A stretch of 64,000 bases of DNA, from positions 1 to 64,000 of the forward strand of contig NZ_JACVVE010000016.1 in the NCBI RefSeq assembly GCF_016648105.1. Reading direction: 5' to 3'. The position numbers and the translations under genes were made by a program. This DNA comes from Pseudomonas sp. S31. Its GTDB lineage: Bacteria; Pseudomonadota; Gammaproteobacteria; Pseudomonadales; Pseudomonadaceae. The notes below the pieces were generated by a model that was given only the letters and a program-made list of their open reading frames with translations, was not told where the DNA came from and ran no database searches. Every line of letters begins with the position of its first letter. Positions within the stretch are counted from its first letter, which is position 1. Shown here one piece after another: positions 46,491 through 55,125 of this stretch.

Positions 46491-47462
46491 ATGTCAGCGC
46501 TCTCGCTTCACGATCTCTACCTTGCCCGCCAGCGTATCCACGGCCTGGTGCGTAGCACGCCGCTGGAGCTGTCAGCCAGCCTGTCGCGTCATCTGGGCGT
46601 TGCGGTCTACCTGAAGCTCGAAGCCCTGCAGACCACCGGCAGCTTCAAGCTGCGCGGTGCCAGCAATGCCATCGCGGCGCTCAGCGCCGAGCAACGCTCG
46701 GGTGGCGTGGTCACTGCGTCCACCGGCAATCACGGCCGGGCAATGGCCCACGCGGCAGCGCAACTGGGCGTGAAGGCGACGGTGTTCCTTTCGCAGCTGG
46801 TGCCGGCCAACAAGGTCCGAGCCATCCGCGACCTGGGTGCCGAAGTGTGCATCGTCGGCCACTCCCAGGACGATGCCCAGCACGCCGCGCAGCAGCATGC
46901 CGAGCAACACGGCGCCGCCCTGATCCCGCCTTTCGACCATCCTCAGGTCATCGCCGGCCAAGGGACCTTGGGCCTGGAAATCATCGAGCAGTTGCCCGAG
47001 GTGCAGCAGGTGCTGATCCCGCTCTCCGGCGGTGGCCTGTTCGCAGGCGTGGCGCTGGCACTGAAAAGCATCAATCCGGCGATCACCACCCACGGCATCA
47101 GCATGCAGCGCGGTGCGGCGATGCACGCCAGCCTGCAGGCCGGCCGCCCGGTCGAAGTCGAGGAGCTGGCGACCCTGGCCGACTCGCTCGGCGGCGGCAT
47201 CGGCCTGGGCAACCAGTACACCCTGGGCATGACCGGACGCTTGCTCGACCAGCTCCACCTGCTGCCGGAAGCCTCCATCGCCAACGGCATGCGCCATGCC
47301 TACCAGCAGGAGCGACTGGTGCTCGAAGGTGCCGGCGCGGTTGGCATCGCCGCGCTGCTCGACGGCCTGGTGCCGGCCCGCGGCCCGGTCGTGGTGGTGC
47401 TCAGCGGGCGCAACGTCGACAGCGCACAACACCTGCGCGTCATCAACGGCGGCGACGCCTGA
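46491..47462 (+). CDS. eutB: Hydroxyectoine-utilisation dehydratase EutB
   Basis: 323 aa, fold-type II PLP enzyme of the serine/threonine dehydratase family. PLP Lys53 in LQTTGSFKLRGASNA, phosphate loop PLSGGGLFAGVAL, and STGNHGRAMAHAA. It probably acts on a hydroxyectoine-derived hydroxy-amino acid (threo-3-hydroxyaspartate-type ammonia lyase). First gene of the rightward eutBC-doeABCD run. The ATG has only a weak ribosome binding site. Confidence 0.88.
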   Translation: MSALSLHDLYLARQRIHGLVRSTPLELSASLSRHLGVAVYLKLEALQTTGSFKLRGASNAIAALSAEQRSGGVVTASTGNHGRAMAHAAAQLGVKATVFLSQLVPANKVRAIRDLGAEVCIVGHSQDDAQHAAQQHAEQHGAALIPPFDHPQVIAGQGTLGLEIIEQLPEVQQVLIPLSGGGLFAGVALALKSINPAITTHGISMQRGAAMHASLQAGRPVEVEELATLADSLGGGIGLGNQYTLGMTGRLLDQLHLLPEASIANGMRHAYQQERLVLEGAGAVGIAALLDGLVPARGPVVVVLSGRNVDSAQHLRVINGGDA

Positions 47463-47493
47463 GAACTCACGTTTGTTCACTGGAGGTATTGCA

Positions 47494-48486
47494 ATGCCGG
47501 CCATCACCTTGCTCAGCGAAGCCGACCTGCGTAGCTGCATCACCCTCGATCATGATGCGCTCGATGCCATCGAGCGGGCCTTCGCCTTGCTCGCCACGGC
47601 CAAGGTGGCGATGCCGCCGATCCTGCGCCTGGATGTGCCCGAGCACAATGGCGAAGTGGATGTGAAAACCGCCTACCTGCCCGGCCTCGAACGGTTCGCG
47701 ATCAAGGTCAGCCCGGGCTTTTTCGACAATCCCAAGCTCGGCCTGCCCAGCCTCAACGGCATGATGATGCTGCTTTCGGCACGCACTGGCCTGCTCGATG
47801 CCTTGCTCCTCGACAACGGCTACCTCACCGCCGTGCGTACCGCTGCCGCGGGGGCGGTGGCTGCCCGCTGGCTGTCGCGGCAGAACAGCCGCAGCGTCGC
47901 CCTGATCGGCAGTGGCGAACAGGCCCGCTTGCAATTGCAGGCCCTGCGCCTGGTGCGGCCGATCGAACGGGTCATGGTCTGGGGCCGCGATGGGCAAAAG
48001 ACCGCCGCCTTGTGTGACGACCTGGGCCGTGATGGGCAACTGCAGGTGCAGGCCTGCGACAGTGTCGACCAGGCCATGCAGGCGGTGGACATCGCCATCA
48101 CTTGCACGCCCAGTTGCGAGCCGCTGATCCAGCCACATCACCTGCAACCGGGGTTGCACATCACCGCCATGGGCTCGGACGCCGAGCACAAGAACGAGAT
48201 CGCCCCCCAGGCCCTGGCCCGGCTCGACCGCTATGTCGCCGATCGCCTGAGCCAGACCCGCGTGCTCGGCGAACTGCACCATGCCTTGCTTGCCGGCACG
48301 ATCAGCGACAAGGCCAGTCATTCCGAACTGGGCCAGATCATCGCCGGCCTGCACCCGGGCCGCGCCAACGCCGAGGAGGTCACCCTGTGCGACCTGACCG
48401 GCACCGGCGCCCAGGACACCGCCATCGCCAACCTGGCCTTCGAACGCGCAGTCGCCGCGAACAAAGGCCTGGCGTTTCTCAGCTGA
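47494..48486 (+). CDS. eutC: EutC: ornithine-cyclodeaminase-like ectoine-utilisation enzyme
   Basis: 330 aa, ornithine cyclodeaminase/mu-crystallin family with an NAD-binding segment SVALIGSGEQARLQLQALRL and substrate region YLTAVRTAAAGAVAARWLS. The start at 47494 follows TGGAGG; longer upstream frames overlap eutB. It is taken, with EutB, to funnel the hydroxyectoine branch into the main path; the exact reaction is less settled than that of DoeA/DoeB. Confidence 0.87.
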   Translation: MPAITLLSEADLRSCITLDHDALDAIERAFALLATAKVAMPPILRLDVPEHNGEVDVKTAYLPGLERFAIKVSPGFFDNPKLGLPSLNGMMMLLSARTGLLDALLLDNGYLTAVRTAAAGAVAARWLSRQNSRSVALIGSGEQARLQLQALRLVRPIERVMVWGRDGQKTAALCDDLGRDGQLQVQACDSVDQAMQAVDIAITCTPSCEPLIQPHHLQPGLHITAMGSDAEHKNEIAPQALARLDRYVADRLSQTRVLGELHHALLAGTISDKASHSELGQIIAGLHPGRANAEEVTLCDLTGTGAQDTAIANLAFERAVAANKGLAFLS

Positions 48487-48522
48487 CACCTTTCGCAACC
48501 CACTCACAAGAAGGGCATCCGT

Positions 48523-49713
48523 ATGTCACAGACAGTGGTCAACTTGCCGTTCAGCCGGCAGGAATACGCCCAGCGCCTGGCCAAGACCCGCGCCGCCATG
48601 CAGGCGCAGGGCCTGGAGCTGTTGCTGGTCACCGACCCATCGAACATGGCCTGGCTTACCGGTTATGACGGCTGGTCGTTCTACGTGCACCAATGCGTGC
48701 TGCTGGCGCTCGATGGCGAGCCGATCTGGTTCGGTCGCGGGCAAGACGCCAACGGCGCCAAGCGCACGGTGTTCATGCAACACGACAACATCGTCGGCTA
48801 CCCGGACATCTACGTGCAATCGCGTGAGCGCCACCCAATGGACTACCTGTGCCAGGAAGTGATCCTGGCCAAGGGCTGGGGCGGCCTGAGCATCGGCGTG
48901 GAGATGGACAACTACTACTTCAGCGCAGCGGCCTATCAATCCCTGTGCACGCATTTGCCCCAGGCGCGCTTCAGTGATGCGGCGGGCCTGGTCAACTGGC
49001 AGCGGGCGGTCAAGTCGCCGCAGGAAATCGAGTACATGCGCATCGCCGCGCGCATCGTCGAGCAGATGCACGCAGGCATTCTCGAACGCATCGAACCGGG
49101 CATGCGCAAGAATGAACTGGTGGCCGAGATCTACCGCAGCGGCATCCTCGGCGTCGATGGCCATGGCGGCGATTACCCGGCCATCGTGCCCTTGCTACCG
49201 ACCGGCGCCGATGCCAGCGCGCCGCACCTGACCTGGGACGATTCACCGTTCACTCGCGGTGCCGGCACCTTCTTCGAGATCGCCGGCTGCTACAAGCGCT
49301 ACCACTGCCCGCTGTCGCGCACGGTGTACCTGGGCAAGCCGCCGCAGCACTTCCTCGAAGGGGAAAAGGCGGTGGTCGAAGGCATTGCGGCAGGCCTGGA
49401 TGCGGCCCGGCCAGGCAACACCACCGGCGACATCGCCCGTGCATTTTTCGCGGTGCTGGAGAAGTTCGGTATCCACAAGGACAGCCGCTGTGGCTACCCG
49501 ATCGGCATCAGCTACCCGCCAGACTGGGGCGAGCGCACCATGAGCCTGCGCCCGAGCGACACCAGCGTGTTGCAACCGGGCATGACCTTCCACTTCATGC
49601 CGGGGCTGTGGATGGACGACTGGGGCCTGGAAATCACCGAAAGCATCCTCATCACCGAGACCGGGGTCGAGACCCTGTGCAACGTGCCGCGCCAGCTGTT
49701 CGTGAAGGACTGA
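48523..49713 (+). CDS. doeA: Ectoine hydrolase DoeA (EutD)
   Basis: 396 aa, M24 (pita-bread) fold related to prolidase/creatinase. N-terminal domain (1-165, RQEYAQRLAKTRAAMQAQGL, VTDPSNMAWLTGYDGWSFYV) and catalytic domain (AVKSPQEIEYMRIAARIVEQ, GAGTFFEIAGCYKRYHCPLS). DoeA opens the ectoine ring to N-acetyl-diaminobutyrates. doeB starts 3 nt after the stop, matching the known hydrolase-deacetylase pairing. Confidence 0.92.
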   Translation: MSQTVVNLPFSRQEYAQRLAKTRAAMQAQGLELLLVTDPSNMAWLTGYDGWSFYVHQCVLLALDGEPIWFGRGQDANGAKRTVFMQHDNIVGYPDIYVQSRERHPMDYLCQEVILAKGWGGLSIGVEMDNYYFSAAAYQSLCTHLPQARFSDAAGLVNWQRAVKSPQEIEYMRIAARIVEQMHAGILERIEPGMRKNELVAEIYRSGILGVDGHGGDYPAIVPLLPTGADASAPHLTWDDSPFTRGAGTFFEIAGCYKRYHCPLSRTVYLGKPPQHFLEGEKAVVEGIAAGLDAARPGNTTGDIARAFFAVLEKFGIHKDSRCGYPIGISYPPDWGERTMSLRPSDTSVLQPGMTFHFMPGLWMDDWGLEITESILITETGVETLCNVPRQLFVKD

Positions 49714-49716
49714 AGC

Positions 49717-50736
49717 ATGAATGCAATCGCACAGGCCACCAGCGTGATGGCCAACCCGATCAGTTGCACCCTGGATTTCGACCAGGACGGTGTACAGCAT
49801 GGTTTTCTCAAGCTGCCGTACTCGCGCGACGATTCGGCCTGGGGTGCAGTGATGATCCCGCTGACCGTGGTCAGGAACGGTAGCGGCCCGACCGCCTTGC
49901 TCACCGGCGGCAACCACGGCGACGAATACGAAGGCCCGGTGGCGCTGAGCAAGCTGGCCCAACAGCTGCAAGCCGATGAGGTGACGGGGCGGGTGATCAT
50001 CATCCCGTTCATGAACACCCCGGCGTTTCATGCCGGCACCCGTACTTCGCCGATCGACAAAGGCAATCTCAACCGCAGTTTCCCTGGGCGACCCGATGGC
50101 AGCGTGACGGAAAAGATCGCCGATTACTTCCGGCGCACCTTGCTGCCGCTGGCCGATATCGTCCTGGATATCCATTCCGGTGGCCGTACCCTCGACTTCC
50201 TGCCCTTCGCCGCCTGCCATGTGCTGCCCGACAAGGCCCAGCAGGCGCGCTGTGAGGCCGGCATGCAGGCCTTCGCCGCGCCCTACGGCATGCGCATGCT
50301 GGAGCTGGATGCGCAGGCGATGTACGACACCGCCGCCGAGGAGCAGGGCAAGGTGTTCGTCACCACCGAGCTGGGTGGCGGCGGCACCTCCACGGCGAAG
50401 AGCGTGGCCCTGGCCGAGCGCGGCGTGCGCAACCTGCTGATCCACGCCGGCATCCTCGCCGGCCAGATGGAGCAGGGCGAGACCATCCTGCTCGACATGC
50501 CCGATGGCGACTGCTTCATCGCCAGCGAGCACGACGGCTTGCTGGAGATGTGCCGCGACCTGGGCGACACGGTCGGCCAGGGCGAAGTGATCGCCCGCAT
50601 CCACGACATCCGCCGCACCGGCAGCGCCGCGGTGGAATACCGCGCCCGCCGCAGTGGCCTGCTCGCCGCCCGGCATTTCCCCGGGCTGGTCAAGTGCGGC
50701 GACACCCTGGCGGTGATCGCCGACGTATTGCCCTAG
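49717..50736 (+). CDS. doeB: N-acetyl-diaminobutyrate deacetylase DoeB (EutE)
   Basis: 339 aa, M14/AstE-AspA-type zinc deacylase. Zinc ligands in LTGGNHGDEYEGPVA (His, Glu) and DIVLDIHSGGRTLDFLPFAA (His). It removes the acetyl group from N-alpha-acetyl-diaminobutyrate to give 2,4-diaminobutyrate and acetate. Tightly linked to doeA. Confidence 0.92.
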   Translation: MNAIAQATSVMANPISCTLDFDQDGVQHGFLKLPYSRDDSAWGAVMIPLTVVRNGSGPTALLTGGNHGDEYEGPVALSKLAQQLQADEVTGRVIIIPFMNTPAFHAGTRTSPIDKGNLNRSFPGRPDGSVTEKIADYFRRTLLPLADIVLDIHSGGRTLDFLPFAACHVLPDKAQQARCEAGMQAFAAPYGMRMLELDAQAMYDTAAEEQGKVFVTTELGGGGTSTAKSVALAERGVRNLLIHAGILAGQMEQGETILLDMPDGDCFIASEHDGLLEMCRDLGDTVGQGEVIARIHDIRRTGSAAVEYRARRSGLLAARHFPGLVKCGDTLAVIADVLP

Positions 50737-50772
50737 CCCCGGCGCCACGACAACGAGGTATGGAGAACAGTC

Positions 50773-52239
50773 ATGTCACACCACTACCCATTCAATAGCC
50801 TGTGCCACGTCGACGGCCAGTGGCTGCACAGCCACAGTGGCAACCGCATCGCCGTGCACGATCCAGCCAGCGGTCGGCTCATCGGCGAGGTGCCCTCGCT
50901 CGATCAGGAACAGATCGTGGTCGCCGTGGATGCCGCCGAGCGGGCCTTCCCGGCCTGGCGCCAGCAGAGCCTGGACAGCCGTGCTGCACGGTTGCGACGC
51001 TGGGCCGAGCTGATCCTCGAACATCAGGAAGCACTGGCGCGTATCCTCAGCGAGGAGCAGGGCAAACCGCTGGCTGAAGCGCGGGGTGAAATCGCCTATG
51101 CGGCGAGCTTCATCCCCTGGTTCGCCGAGGAGGCCCGGCGCCTGAATGGCCAGACCATTGCCAGCCATATCGCGGGGGCCCAGTTGAGCACGCTGAAGGA
51201 ACCCGTCGGGGTTTGCGCCTTGCTCACGCCGTGGAACTTCCCCAGCGCCATGATTACCCGAAAGGCGGCTGCGGCACTCGCCGCCGGTTGTACGGTGGTG
51301 GTCAAGCCGGCCCATGAAACGCCCTTTTCGGCGTTGGCCCTGGCGCAACTGGCAGAGGACGCCGGCTTCCCACCGGGGGTATTCAACGTGGTCATCGGCG
51401 AACCGCAGATGGTCATGCAAACCCTGGTCCGCGACAGCCGTGTGCGTGCAGTCAGCTTCACGGGCTCGACCCGCGTCGGCAAGCTGGTACTCCAGGCTGC
51501 GGCCCAGGATGTGAAAAAGGTGGCGCTGGAACTGGGCGGCAACGCGCCGTTCATCGTCTGCGCCGATGCCGATCTCGAACTGGCGGTACGGGTGGCCGTG
51601 GCGGCCAAGTTCCAGACCTCCGGCCAGGATTGCTGCGCGGCCAATCGGATCATGGTGCAGCGGCCATTGTACGAAGCCTTCCTGGCGCGCTTCGCCGAGG
51701 CGGTGCGGGCACTGAAGGTGGGGCCGGCCATGGCCGAGGGTGAAGAGACGACAGCAGAAGTCGGCCCGCTGATGCACCAGGCTGCCTTCGATGCGACCCA
51801 GGCGCGGGTCGAAGACGCCTTGCAGCGCGGTGCCCGGCGCCTGGTCGGCGGCGAGGGCCACGCCCTGGGTGGCTGGTTCTTCCAGCCGACGGTGCTGGCC
51901 GATGTCACCCCGGCGATGCGTATCTACCAGGAAGAAAACTTCGCGCCGATCGCCGGGGTCATGCCGTTCGATACGCTGGACCAGGCCATCGCCATGGCCA
52001 ACGACACCGAGTATGGCCTGGCGGCGTACATCGTCGGCAACCGCCTCGATGTCGTCCATCCGCTGGTACGCCGGCTCGATCACGCGATGGTGGCGATCAA
52101 CGGCGTCAAGTTCACCGGCCACCCCATTCCATTCGGCGGCATGAAGGCCTCGGGCCTGGGCCGCGAAGGCGGCAGCGAGGGCTTCGAGCCCTTCGTCGAA
52201 ACCAAATACGTTTGCCTGCACCACCACGGTCAGTTCTAA
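50773..52239 (+). CDS. doeC: Aspartate-semialdehyde dehydrogenase-type ALDH, DoeC
   Basis: 488 aa aldehyde dehydrogenase of the succinate-semialdehyde class: PVGVCALLTPWNFPSAMITR, SFTGSTRVGKLVLQ, general base VALELGGNAPFIV, catalytic Cys in TSGQDCCAANRIM, terminus PFGGMKASGLGREGGSEGFE. In ectoine catabolism DoeC oxidises aspartate semialdehyde to aspartate. The assignment rests on its place between doeB and doeD; the sequence alone says semialdehyde dehydrogenase. Confidence 0.88.
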   Translation: MSHHYPFNSLCHVDGQWLHSHSGNRIAVHDPASGRLIGEVPSLDQEQIVVAVDAAERAFPAWRQQSLDSRAARLRRWAELILEHQEALARILSEEQGKPLAEARGEIAYAASFIPWFAEEARRLNGQTIASHIAGAQLSTLKEPVGVCALLTPWNFPSAMITRKAAAALAAGCTVVVKPAHETPFSALALAQLAEDAGFPPGVFNVVIGEPQMVMQTLVRDSRVRAVSFTGSTRVGKLVLQAAAQDVKKVALELGGNAPFIVCADADLELAVRVAVAAKFQTSGQDCCAANRIMVQRPLYEAFLARFAEAVRALKVGPAMAEGEETTAEVGPLMHQAAFDATQARVEDALQRGARRLVGGEGHALGGWFFQPTVLADVTPAMRIYQEENFAPIAGVMPFDTLDQAIAMANDTEYGLAAYIVGNRLDVVHPLVRRLDHAMVAINGVKFTGHPIPFGGMKASGLGREGGSEGFEPFVETKYVCLHHHGQF

Positions 52240-52251
52240 GGAGCGATTGCC

Positions 52252-53634
52252 ATGAGCCAAGATTTCAGCCAGCTGTTCGAACAGGACCGCGCCCACTTCA
52301 TGCACCCCTCGACCCATGCCCACGACCACGCCAGCGGTGCGCTCAAGGGCCGGATCATCACCGGCGCCGAGGGCATCCGCCTGCGTGACCACGAAGGCCG
52401 GGAACTGATCGATGCCTTCGCCGGCCTGTACTGCGTGAACATCGGCTACGGCCGTACCGAGGTGGCCGACGCGATCCACCGCCAGGCCAAGGAACTGGCC
52501 TACTACCACACCTACGTCGGCCACTCGACCGAAGCGATCATCGAGTTGTCCAGGCGCATCATCGACTGGGCCCCGGCGGGCATGAAGAAGGTCTATTACG
52601 GCCTGTCGGGCTCCGACGCCAACGAGACCCAGGTCAAGCTGGTGCGTTACTACAACAATATCCTCGGGCGGCCACGCAAGAAGAAGATCATCTCTCGCGA
52701 GCGTGGCTATCACGGCTCGGGCATCATGACCGGCAGCCTGACCGGGCTGCCCAGCTTCCACCAGCATTTCGACCTGCCGGTGGAAGGTGTCAAGCATACG
52801 GTCTGCCCGCACTGGTACCGGCAGGCCCCGGCCGGCATGGACGAACAGGCCTTCGTGCAGCACTGCGCCGACGCGCTGGAGCAGATGATCCTCGCCGAAG
52901 GCCCGGACACGGTCGCCGCCTTCATCGGCGAGCCGCTGATGGGCACCGGCGGCATCATCGTCCCGCCCAAGGGCTACTGGAAAGCGATCCAGGCCGTGCT
53001 GCAGCGCTACGACGTGTTGCTGATCGCCGACGAAGTGGTCTGCGCTTTCGGCCGGCTGGGCTCGAAGATGGGCAGCCAGCGCTATGATATCCGCCCGGAC
53101 CTGATCACCACAGCCAAGGGGCTGACCAGCGCCTATGCGCCGCTTTCGGCGGTGATCGTCGGTGAAAAAGTCTGGAATGTGATCGACGAAGGCTCGCAGA
53201 AGGCCGGGCCGATGGGCCACGGCTGGACCTATTCCGGTCACCCGATCTGCGCGGCGGCGGCCTTGGCCAACCTCGATATTCTCGAGCGCGAGCACCTGAC
53301 CGAGAACGCCGAACAGGTGGGCGGGTACCTCAACCGGCGTATGCGCGAGACGCTCGAAGGCCATCCGCTGGTGGGTGAAGTGCGGGGTGACGGCATGCTC
53401 TGCGCGGTCGAGTTCATGGCCGATCGGGAGGCGCGCACCGCGTTCGACCCGGCGCTCAAGATCGGCCCGCAGGTGTCGGCGGCCTGCCTGGAGCGCGGCA
53501 TGATCGCCCGCGCCATGCCGCATGGCGACATCCTCGGTTTTGCCCCGCCGTTGGTGCTGACCCAGGACGACGCCGAGACGATCGTCGCCATCACCAAGGC
53601 GGCCGTCGATGAGGTGGCCGACAAGCTGGGTTGA
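52252..53634 (+). CDS. doeD: Diaminobutyrate aminotransferase DoeD
   Basis: 460 aa class III PLP aminotransferase. YCVNIGYGRTEVADAIHRQA, KVYYGLSGSDANETQVKLVR, DEVVCAFGRLGSKMG, and PLP Lys289 in LITTAKGLTSAYAPLSAV. In the pathway it converts diaminobutyrate to aspartate semialdehyde. Last gene of the run; 12 nt after doeC. Confidence 0.9.
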   Translation: MSQDFSQLFEQDRAHFMHPSTHAHDHASGALKGRIITGAEGIRLRDHEGRELIDAFAGLYCVNIGYGRTEVADAIHRQAKELAYYHTYVGHSTEAIIELSRRIIDWAPAGMKKVYYGLSGSDANETQVKLVRYYNNILGRPRKKKIISRERGYHGSGIMTGSLTGLPSFHQHFDLPVEGVKHTVCPHWYRQAPAGMDEQAFVQHCADALEQMILAEGPDTVAAFIGEPLMGTGGIIVPPKGYWKAIQAVLQRYDVLLIADEVVCAFGRLGSKMGSQRYDIRPDLITTAKGLTSAYAPLSAVIVGEKVWNVIDEGSQKAGPMGHGWTYSGHPICAAAALANLDILEREHLTENAEQVGGYLNRRMRETLEGHPLVGEVRGDGMLCAVEFMADREARTAFDPALKIGPQVSAACLERGMIARAMPHGDILGFAPPLVLTQDDAETIVAITKAAVDEVADKLG

Positions 53635-53782
53635 CCTCGACGCCTCGCTCGTCGGTAAGCGGGCTCCTGCGGCAGTCCGCTTGCCGGCACCGGCAGCCCT
53701 TCAGCCAACCGACTGACAAGCGAAACGGCAAGTCGCCATGGATCGACCATACTGACTCTTCATTGCCCTTCGGGAGAGTGCC

Positions 53783-54601
53783 ATGGCCAAGCCGTCCAGG
53801 AACAAAGCGCCGAAAGAGCGGTTGGAAAAGCTGGGCGGTAAAGCCTACGAGAAGGAACTCAAGCGCCTGCACGTAGAACTGGTCAAGTTGCAGGAGTGGG
53901 TGGTCGCCAAGGGGCTGAAGGTGTGCATCGTCTTCGAGGGGCGCGATGGCGCCGGCAAGGGCGGCACCATCAAGGCCATCACCGAGCGCGTCAGCCCGCG
54001 GGTGTTCCGCGTCGTGGCGCTGCCGGCCCCGACCGAGCGGGAAAAGACCCAGATGTACGTGCAACGTTACTTGCACCATCTGCCGGCCGCCGGTGAAGTG
54101 GTGATCTTCGATCGCAGCTGGTACAACCGCGCTGGCGTCGAGCGGGTGATGGGCTTTTGTACCGAAGAGCAGAGCGCCAAGTTCCTCACCGTGGTGCCGC
54201 TGTTCGAGAAGATGATGGTCGAGTCGGGGATCATCCTCATCAAGTACTGGCTCGAAGTCAGCGCCGATGAGCAGACCCGCCGCCTGCAGGACCGCATCAA
54301 CGACGGGCGCAAACTGTGGAAGCTGTCGCCCATGGACCTCAAGTCGTACACCCGCTGGGACGACTATACCCGCGCCCGCGACGATATGTTCGCCGCCTCC
54401 GATTCGTCCTGGGCGCCTTGGTTCATGGCGCACTCCAACGATAAACGGCGTGCCCGGCTGAATATCGTCAGCCACATGCTGACGCGCATCCCCTACAAGG
54501 ACATCACCCGCGACCAGGTGGTGAAGTTGCCCAAGCGCGGCAAGATCGGCAAGTACAAGGCCGTGGCCTACCCCTTCAAAGTGGTCGAAGAACGATTCTG
54601 A
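53783..54601 (+). CDS. ppk2: Polyphosphate kinase 2
   Basis: 272 aa, one-domain PPK2. P-loop GRDGAGKGGT at residues 53-62, Walker B/active motif EVVIFDRSWYNRAGVERVMG, lid-region DRINDGRKLWKLSPMD. It transfers phosphate between polyphosphate and nucleotides. Ribosome binding site GGGAGAG. Start MAKPSRNKAPKERL. It is followed 36 nt later by a small membrane protein gene. Confidence 0.95.
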   Translation: MAKPSRNKAPKERLEKLGGKAYEKELKRLHVELVKLQEWVVAKGLKVCIVFEGRDGAGKGGTIKAITERVSPRVFRVVALPAPTEREKTQMYVQRYLHHLPAAGEVVIFDRSWYNRAGVERVMGFCTEEQSAKFLTVVPLFEKMMVESGIILIKYWLEVSADEQTRRLQDRINDGRKLWKLSPMDLKSYTRWDDYTRARDDMFAASDSSWAPWFMAHSNDKRRARLNIVSHMLTRIPYKDITRDQVVKLPKRGKIGKYKAVAYPFKVVEERF

Positions 54602-54637
54602 TCCCCTCCCTGCGGGGAGTCGCAAGGGGGCGAACCT

Positions 54638-55006
54638 ATGCCACATGACGGCAGCCTGCAGCAGGCGACGGTGGTGTTCCTGCTGGCCGGGGTGCTGGCG
54701 GTGTTGATGTGGGGCGCGCTGAGCCTGTTCGTGCACCTGTGGATGTTCTTCCTCTGGGTGCTGTTGTTCGTCCTCTGGCAGGCGCGCAGGCTCTACCGTG
54801 CGGTGGATACCAGGCAAAGCCCGGCGTACTGGGTGAGTTGCCTGACGACCCTGCTGATCCTGCTTGGGCAATCGGTGCAGGACAGCGCCGGCGGGCAGGA
54901 TGTGTACAAGGCCTTTGCGGTGCGCATGGCACTGTTCCTGGTCGTGTCTTTGTATGCCAGCGCCATGTTGGTCTGGATCGACCGGCGCCGGGTGCGGGCT
55001 GCCTAA
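54638..55006 (+). CDS. Small four-helix membrane protein downstream of ppk2
   Basis: 122 aa. Four hydrophobic segments: about residues 10-28, 30-48, 65-82, 95-113. WGALSLFVHLWMFFLWVLLF is dense in aromatics. It starts 36 nt after ppk2 with GGGG(CG)A upstream and ends in RRRVRAA. No family is recognised. Co-transcription with ppk2 is likely and may link it to polyphosphate, but that is inference. Confidence 0.65.
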   Translation: MPHDGSLQQATVVFLLAGVLAVLMWGALSLFVHLWMFFLWVLLFVLWQARRLYRAVDTRQSPAYWVSCLTTLLILLGQSVQDSAGGQDVYKAFAVRMALFLVVSLYASAMLVWIDRRRVRAA

Positions 55007-55015
55007 CACTCCTGT

Positions 55016-55116
55016 ACTGGCCTCTTCGCGGGGCAAGCCCGCTCCTACAGGGATCGTGTGACCTCATGGGCAACGCTGTAGCTGTAGGAGCGGGCTTGCC
55101 CCGCGAAGAGGCCAGT
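55016..55116. repeat. REP inverted pair between the small membrane gene and sulP
   Basis: CTGGCCTCTTCGCGGGGCAA-type copies at about 55018-55050 and 55084-55115 in inverted orientation, between convergent genes. Confidence 0.9.
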
Positions 55117-55125
55117 TCAGGCGAT

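Noticed and set aside
50776-53523. 915-codon open frame on the minus strand
   Set aside because: Antisense to doeC and doeD, which have full catalytic motifs.
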